A DNA stretch of 64,000 nucleotides, taken from positions 47,386,284-47,450,283 of the forward strand of contig NC_061119.1 of NCBI RefSeq assembly GCF_002878395.1, in the 5' to 3' direction. This DNA comes from Capsicum annuum. Taxonomy: Eukaryota > Streptophyta > Magnoliopsida > Solanales > Solanaceae. The translations under genes were made by a program, and so were the position numbers. The notes under the pieces were generated by a model. The model was not told where the DNA came from, searched no databases, and worked only from the letters and a program-made list of their open reading frames with translations. Shown here piece by piece: positions 59,013 to 64,000 of the stretch (the stretch's first letter is position 1; each line of letters starts with the position of its first letter).

Positions 59013-60227
59013 ATGGCTCCGAAAGGACGACAGGGAAAGGAGAAAGCATCCACCTCACAAAAAGGTCTAAAAAAGTCAAGAAAGGACCAGGCTGATTACT
59101 TATCTCATCAAGTCCTCGACGCACTTTTGGGATCAAATAGGTTTTGGAGGAGGAAGGGAAGGAATGGTATAGAAACAATAAAGTGAAGAAATATGTACAT
59201 GTGGAGTCGAAGCAGAAGGAAAGTTTAGCAAGGAACTGCCCTCGTATTTTGGCAAAGATTAGGGCACTAAATCTTGACTTTATCTTCTGAGACCTGGGCG
59301 AATGTAATCTTAATTTGACTCAAGATTTTTATGCCAACTGGTCCCCAAGGACTATGGGAAATGAAGTAAAGATTCAGGGGCAAGTCTTGCAATTGAACGC
59401 TGATTTCTTCAACTTTCCTTGGTACTCCAAGTGTGGATAAATCACCACTCAAGGAGCTCTACCACAGACCTCCCTACAGAGCCATCAGACATACGTTATG
59501 TGGATCAAGGTCCATGACCTGGGGGACTCATCATAAAGATAATGGTTGTCACAATACTTACCCATATGCTTATTTGAACAGAGAAGCTCGCATATGGTTA
59601 AGAATAGTCAATTCCTGCTTGATTCCTAGGACACAATACACTAAGGTCACGCATGATCGAGTCTGCTTGGTATATGCTCTAATGATGAATGTTCCCATCA
59701 ATATTGGTGCAGTTATACAAACGTCGATGCGAAAAGAAAAGGTACACAAAAGGTCCCATTTTAGTTTCGGCAATTTGTTGACTACAATTTTAAGGAAAGA
59801 GCACATTGAGGAGGAGCCAGCAGACCATAAGTTGCCAAAAAACCCGAAGAAGGTAGATCTCACGAAAATCAAAGATCCAGAAACTAGTCAAGGCATCAAC
59901 ATTACCACTGCTGAGAGACATGCTCGAGATGAGAGTTTTTTTCGCCATCTGTATGGCATGACTAGGGTTACTATGATAAATAGGGGTTGTGTGCCGACTG
60001 ATGCAGAGCTTCGGCAATTGGACTATGACTACCCGCTTAATGAGCATGCTCGGGCCATGTGTGGAGTGGGGGTAAATTTTAAGGAACCTCTGGATGATGA
60101 TGTGCCGACAGACGATGATCACCGACTGCTAGACTCTGATGTGGAGGACAACTCTGATGATGAAGACTCTGATAATGATTCTGACGCAGGGGGTATGACC
60201 CCGGATGTAGAGGAGGAGTCTGACTAA
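59013..60227 (+). pseudogene. 3' ORF of element G (env-position ORF, function unknown)
   Basis: It starts at ATG 59013 with a basic N-terminus (MAPKGRQGKEKASTSQKGLKK). It continues in shifted frames (QDFYANWSP at about 59320) and then in a 264-residue open frame (59433-60227) with EARIWLRIVNSCLIPRTQYTKV, matching what I know as the putative plant transposon protein domain of Athila 3' ORFs. The last 50 or so residues are strongly acidic (DDDVPTDDD, EDNSDDEDSDNDSD). No signal peptide or membrane segment is visible, so an envelope role is not supported by the sequence. At least two shifts and a stop break it. Confidence 0.7.
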
Positions 60228-61703
60228 CCAGGTTTTTGCTTATTTATTTACACTGAGGGTAGTGTGTTCCGTATAAGTGTGGGGTGCGGGTATATGTTTG
60301 CGGGTTGCCTTATTTGCAGTATTACGTACTGCTTGTCTGCATTTATTCTATAGTTTTTTGATTTAGTCGTAGTTAGTTAGTTGTAATTAGTCAGATTTTT
60401 GCATGGAATTGTTCTTATAGATGGCATGGCATTATAACAGGAGTTTGTGCTGAATCACTACTATTGAAACATTTAGGCTCAAAGTTGTGACTCATTCTGT
60501 GATGATTGCTTGTGGTTTAATTCATTTATCTGTTGGTTCAAGAATCTATAATGCTCCTAATTAAGTTAACCATGTGCCATGTGTGTGTAAGGTTATTGTA
60601 TATTCTTTGTTGCGACCGATGCTAGAACTTGCCTAGTGTGTGTGTGAAGCGAAATAAAGTTTGTGAGTTTAGGAGATGATTTAGGCATTTATTTGGTAGC
60701 CCTGATTTTGTTTATCTTCTTTTTACCTACCTTTGTACATTGTCCTAGTGAACACCCATTGAGCCTTTAGCTGTTTTCTTTGGCAACCCCATATGTAGCC
60801 TAATCCATTTTTTTTTTGGAAAGACCATAATTTGATCCAAAAGCTCCTAAGTGCTGTAAATTGTAGAATCAAGGTGAGTAAAGAGTGGGGCAAAATAAGA
60901 GGAAAATGGTGAAATTGATGCTCCAAAGTTTAGTTATTGGTACATGAAAATATTTTGATCGGGAGTGGCACCCTGAGGGATGTAAATAGTCTAAACTGAG
61001 GGTGGCTATCATAGGGATGCTTGAAAAAAAAATAAAAAATAAAATAAAATAAAAAGAGTTGTATATTCCCATCATAGTGTTTTTAATTGAGTAACAAAAT
61101 GGGTGAAGAAACGTAGAGTGGTTGGTAGATGAAAGGAAGGTAGAGTGGTTGTTAAAAGTTAGTATAAATGGCATAATGTAGTGTATTAAAGCGCTTAGGG
61201 AACATAGTCACCATTTCTGGCCAAAATAGTCCTAGTCGTCCCTTTAGCCTACTTTACAACCCGTAAAGACCTATTTTATCCTAACCTTAGCATTCTGATA
61301 TTAGTGGAGCATTACACTAAGGGCAAGCGTATGGTCATCAGTTGTAATATAAGAATTCTTTGTGAGAGTGAGAGCAAGCAAGTTCTTATACCCATATTTC
61401 TAAAAAATGCAAAACTATGAGTGATTATGGGTAACATTTTGTGTGAGTGCATATGGTTGATGATTGTTGGGTTGTTTTATATGATTTCTTTTGGCTCAAC
61501 TTATGTATACAAATTAACCAACTTAATGAGTCTATGTTAGAGGGTGAGTTGTTTCTAGTAATGATCAAGAAATCTACTCTTTGTTAATAATTGCAGTGTA
61601 TGTCTTGTTGAAAATTTTGTATTACTCTTGTGAAGTTTAGTTAGGTATTCACATGGATGTACTATTTTGTTCGAGAACAAACAAAGCTTTAAGTGTGGGG
61701 TGG
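60228..61703 (+). other. 3' non-coding region and polypurine tract of element G
   Basis: No supported frame. It has an A-rich (AAAAT)n tract at 61024-61058. AAGTGTGGGGTGCGGG at 60275-60290 is another near copy of the polypurine tract; the functional one, TTAAGTGTGGGGTGG at 61689-61703, touches the 3' LTR. Confidence 0.7.
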
Positions 61704-62920
61704 TGATGTTGGGCATATTTATACGTCTAAGCACCATAACTTACCCACGTTTTAGCTAAGTTTTGAGGAAAAAATACGTAATTCTTGCACTTTTAGTTTA
61801 TTTTTAGTTAAGTGAGTTGACCTATGTGATTACCATGCTTTTCAGGTACTAATGAGGAAGATTTCAGCACTTTGGAGACCTGTGGACAGCAAAGGAAAAC
61901 TTCACATAAAAAGGAAAGCAGCTTTTGGACTGAATGTGCTGTATGGGAACTTTTTCCCGGGCAAACTGAATATTTTTAAATAGCTAAGGATGCAGTAGCA
62001 ACTTATTAGAGAAGTATGTTATTAAAAGCCTTATGGCTGAATTTTTAGGGAGAATTTAGATTCTTTATTATTTTGAAAACAAGAGGAAGAAGTGGCTTAG
62101 CTTGAGGACGGAGAAAGAGAAACGTATTTCTCTCTTATTGTCGCTAGTCATCTTTATCACCAATATTGTTCTAAGTTTTTGTATGATGAATATGTCTATT
62201 TTGATTTCTATTTTATTCATGAGTAGCTAAGTTTATTTGTTAGGGTTATGGAAACCTTGTAGTATACTCTCTATTGCTACGGGTTTTGTGAATTTATGAT
62301 GTGTCACGCCACTTATATCATTACTCTCTTCATTTTGATTGAATTCTCGTGGTTGCAAATATAGGGAATGCACCATTATAGCAATAACTTGTTCGATAGA
62401 AAAGTTACTGTTTGGAAAAGAGAGTGTGACAAGAAAATAGGGTTTCTAACCTCTATTTTACACGTTAATGCCCTAGCAGGATTAACTTCTTTGAGAGTTC
62501 GTACAATTGGTTGTACACTTTGGATTCGAGAGAATTGAGGTGAATAAATCCTTGATGTTTGAAAAACACTTGGATTTAGAATTAGAATACGTCTCTCTAT
62601 AAGTGCATACATGTATAAAATCCGTATTACTCATAGTTAATAGAGAAGTAGAAGCTACAAGGTGGACATAACCCTAACTTGTCATCCTCTGTGATCAAAT
62701 ATTATTACACATATCATCTCATCATTACACTGATAATATTATTGTGCACTTAAACTAAAACCCCCCTTACCTTAGAACCTTCGATCAACAGTCTAATAAT
62801 AATCGCAATACTTAGTGATCATAGTATTCCCTGTGGGATTCGACACCCAGCCCAGTTAGGTTCTATATTTGACAGTGACCGCTTGCACTTGCTAACGAAA
62901 GTTGTAATTTGGGCGTATCA
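61704..62920 (+). repeat. 3' LTR of element G
   Basis: Starts TGATGTTGGGCATATTTATACG and ends GGGCGTATCA. It is followed by CCTGT, the second copy of the target duplication. Confidence 0.92.
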
Positions 62921-63574
62921 CCTGTCGGGACTGAAGGGCATAAAGTTTATTTTGACGCTGATCGCAGATTGCACTGGAAGTGGTGCCCTACTAAGTCGAG
63001 TGATCAAATGGAACTGAAGGATGACTGTACTGACTCTACAGACCAGCCTTAAAATATTTTCTGACTTTGTATCTAGACTCACCACATACAAAACTCACAT
63101 TACTGACATTTATACTCACACCTTTATGATTCTTACCATATTCATCACAAAGAAGATTAGTACAAACACCCTTCCCACTACCTCATGACTTAGAGCCTGG
63201 TGCTCTATCCAGACTATCATTCTTAAACTTAAGCACTGGTGCACTTGCTGAAGGAAAAGCTGGGGTTGAGAATTTCTGATGGAATTGGGAGCGGTTACTA
63301 CCCCTTGACCTAAGCTTAAAACTACTTGTTTTGGCCCTCTTATTCTTTCTCCCTTTCTTTCTATGCTCCTCTCTCTTAATCAGCTGAGCATGATTCAAAA
63401 AACTAGATAGAAAAAGAGCCTACAAATTGTTCGGAGAATCTAATGAATAAGCTAAGGTAGTGAAAGTAGCTCTAAATTCGTGTAAGAGACTAGCTCAATC
63501 ATGCGATCTTCCTAAACAAGTGGAGGTGCGGGCTGATTCCCATTTCTTCTTTTGTTGTTCCTTATGGGAGGCAT
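62921..63574 (-). pseudogene. gag fragments of element F
   Basis: On the minus strand, ATG at 63574 opens MPPIRNNKRRNGNQPAPP with early stops. After SYTNLRATFTTLAYSLDSPNN the gag core is missing and the frame resumes in its C-terminal part, NHAQLIKREEHRKKGRKNKRAKTSSF (open at 63183-63398). It is followed by remnants of the zinc region and the RQNKLYALQSR segment. It ends at 62921 against element G and resumes with the protease fragment at 50445, which fixes the insertion point of G. Confidence 0.78.
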
Positions 63575-63778
63575 TTTATTTACACAGAAGGATGGATGAG
63601 TTAGGAAAAGTGTTTAAATAGAGCTCATGCTCTATCACACGACATGAACACTGAACAAAGGGAAACTTTTCTTAAAATGCCTTGTAGCCTCTTGTCCATA
63701 AGTGTGGCGTGCTTCACACCCATACATAAGAATCTACTTAACACGGCTTTCAGAGTTCCTAGAATACTTTAAAACCAT

Positions 63779-63793
63779 AGGCTCTGATACCAA
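63779..63793 (-). other. Primer-binding site of element F
   Basis: The reverse complement reads TTGGTATCAGAGCCT, a perfect match to the initiator tRNA-Met type, beside the LTR that starts at 63797. Confidence 0.9.
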
Positions 63794-63796
63794 GTT

Positions 63797-64000
63797 TGTA
63801 ATGACCCGATAGTACACCCTAGGTGCCACACGACACTTACAATCTTGAGGGACTACAAGATAACCCAGGAGTTGTTACCTGTTGTGAGCACTGACTAAAA
63901 CTAATAATCACATAACATATGCAAAATTTAACTGAGGCAATGCCAAAAGGTTTTAAGTAATAAATCTGATAAAATCTGCAACCAAAATTGATAGTACTGA
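63797..64000 (-). repeat. 5' LTR of element F, start only
   Basis: TGTAATGACCCGATAGTACACC onward is collinear with the left end of the 3' LTR at 45096 (both contain CATAACATATGCAAAATTTAACTG-type sequence shortly after). The rest lies outside the window. Confidence 0.88.

Larger units (their letters stand above)
50446..62920 (+). mobile_element. Element G: Athila-type Ty3/gypsy retrotransposon with 3' ORF
   Basis: The LTRs 50446-51661 (1216 bp) and 61704-62920 (1217 bp) begin TGATGTTGGGC and end ATATCA/GTATCA. Flanks CCAGT (50441-50445) and CCTGT (62921-62925) are a target duplication with one mismatch. The TGGCGCCGTTGCCGGGGA primer site, protease DLGAS, pol without chromodomain and a long 3' region with a separate ORF are features of the Athila/Tat lineage. 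It sits in the gag-protease junction of element F. Gag and pol hold many stops, so it is inactive, but its LTRs are the best preserved pair in the window. Confidence 0.92.
2765..64000 (-). mobile_element. Element X: old minus-strand chromovirus (Ty3/gypsy) hosting all others
   Basis: Two blocks of the same LTR family frame the region. One (2765-4890 plus 15158-17360) starts TGTCACGACCC at its left end and ends GGTCATTACA, next to chromodomain-coding sequence. The other (39310-41384 plus 44015-45095) is preceded by a degenerate initiator-Met-tRNA primer-binding site. In a minus-strand element that is the order 3' LTR, end of pol, primer site, 5' LTR. Most of pol and all of gag are missing or replaced by nested elements and LTR-like sequence. 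The 5' end lies beyond 64000. The five bases before 2765 are TATTT, the predicted target duplication. It could instead be two separate relatives in the same orientation. Confidence 0.55.
45096..64000 (-). mobile_element. Element F: minus-strand chromovirus derivative, continues past the window
   Basis: The 3' LTR is 45096-47686, followed by a polypurine tract. A 2.4 kb non-coding body, a protease fragment, the nested Athila-type element G, gag fragments, a primer site at 63779-63793 and the first 204 bases of the 5' LTR follow to the right. RT, RNase H and integrase are absent. Left flank TATCT should recur at its right end outside the window. Confidence 0.85.

Noticed and set aside
59433..60227. 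Envelope gene call
   Set aside because: Position fits, but no signal peptide, cleavage site or membrane anchor can be seen, so it was left as a 3' ORF of unknown function.
61024..61058. A-rich tract as a possible poly(A) tail of a retroposed gene or SINE
   Set aside because: It lies within the 3' region of element G with no SINE box motifs or target duplication around it.
63779..63793. Possible tRNA-Met gene
   Set aside because: Only the 3'-end complement is present, beside an LTR; it is a primer-binding site, not a tRNA gene.

Overview
This is plant nuclear DNA, AT-rich and almost free of intact genes. I see no ordinary host gene, tRNA, rRNA or prokaryotic feature. The retrotransposon types (chromoviruses of the Tekay/Del kind with 2.4-4.3 kb LTRs starting TGTAAYACC or ending GGGTCGTGACA, plus an Athila-type element), together with a DUF1985-type gene, suggest a Solanaceae genome, perhaps pepper (Capsicum). 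The genus is inferred from remembered family character and was not tested by search.

Layout. Bases 1-2764 hold a decayed DUF1985/Ulp1-type gene (coding part 1998-2764) behind a possible untranslated leader and a repeat-rich intron-like stretch. That gene is cut at 2764 by an old minus-strand chromovirus, element X, which I think spans the rest of the window: 3' LTR at 2765-17360 (interrupted), scraps of integrase/chromodomain at 17361-17486 and 23699-23899, leader and primer-binding site just before 39310, and 5' LTR from 39310 to beyond the window (interrupted).

All else sits inside X. A (4891-15157, plus strand) is a chromovirus inserted in a 39-bp minisatellite of the X 3' LTR. B (17487-23698, minus) is a deleted chromovirus inserted in the X chromodomain. 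C (23913-27821, minus) is a short element with gag only (TR-GAG type). D (28314-36167, plus) is a non-coding LTR element (LARD type) with a perfect ATAAG target duplication, sitting in LTR-like sequence (27822-28313 and 36173-39180). E (41385-44014, minus) is a solo LTR in the same minisatellite, in the X 5' LTR. F (45096 to beyond 64000, minus) keeps only parts of gag and protease. G (50446-62920, plus) is a near complete Athila-type element inserted between gag and protease of F, so three insertion levels (G in F in X) are stacked there.

None of these elements can make its full protein set: all gag and pol reading frames carry stops or frameshifts, many of them at codons that a C-to-T or G-to-A change would turn into stop, as expected of long-methylated DNA. 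The youngest-looking is G, whose two LTRs are equal in length and similar. I found no convincing new gene system. The points most worth checking are the insertion hierarchy with its predicted right end, two insertions at almost the same phase of the 39-bp repeat, the hairpin minisatellite and acidic 3' ORF of G, and the shared non-coding interior of D and F.
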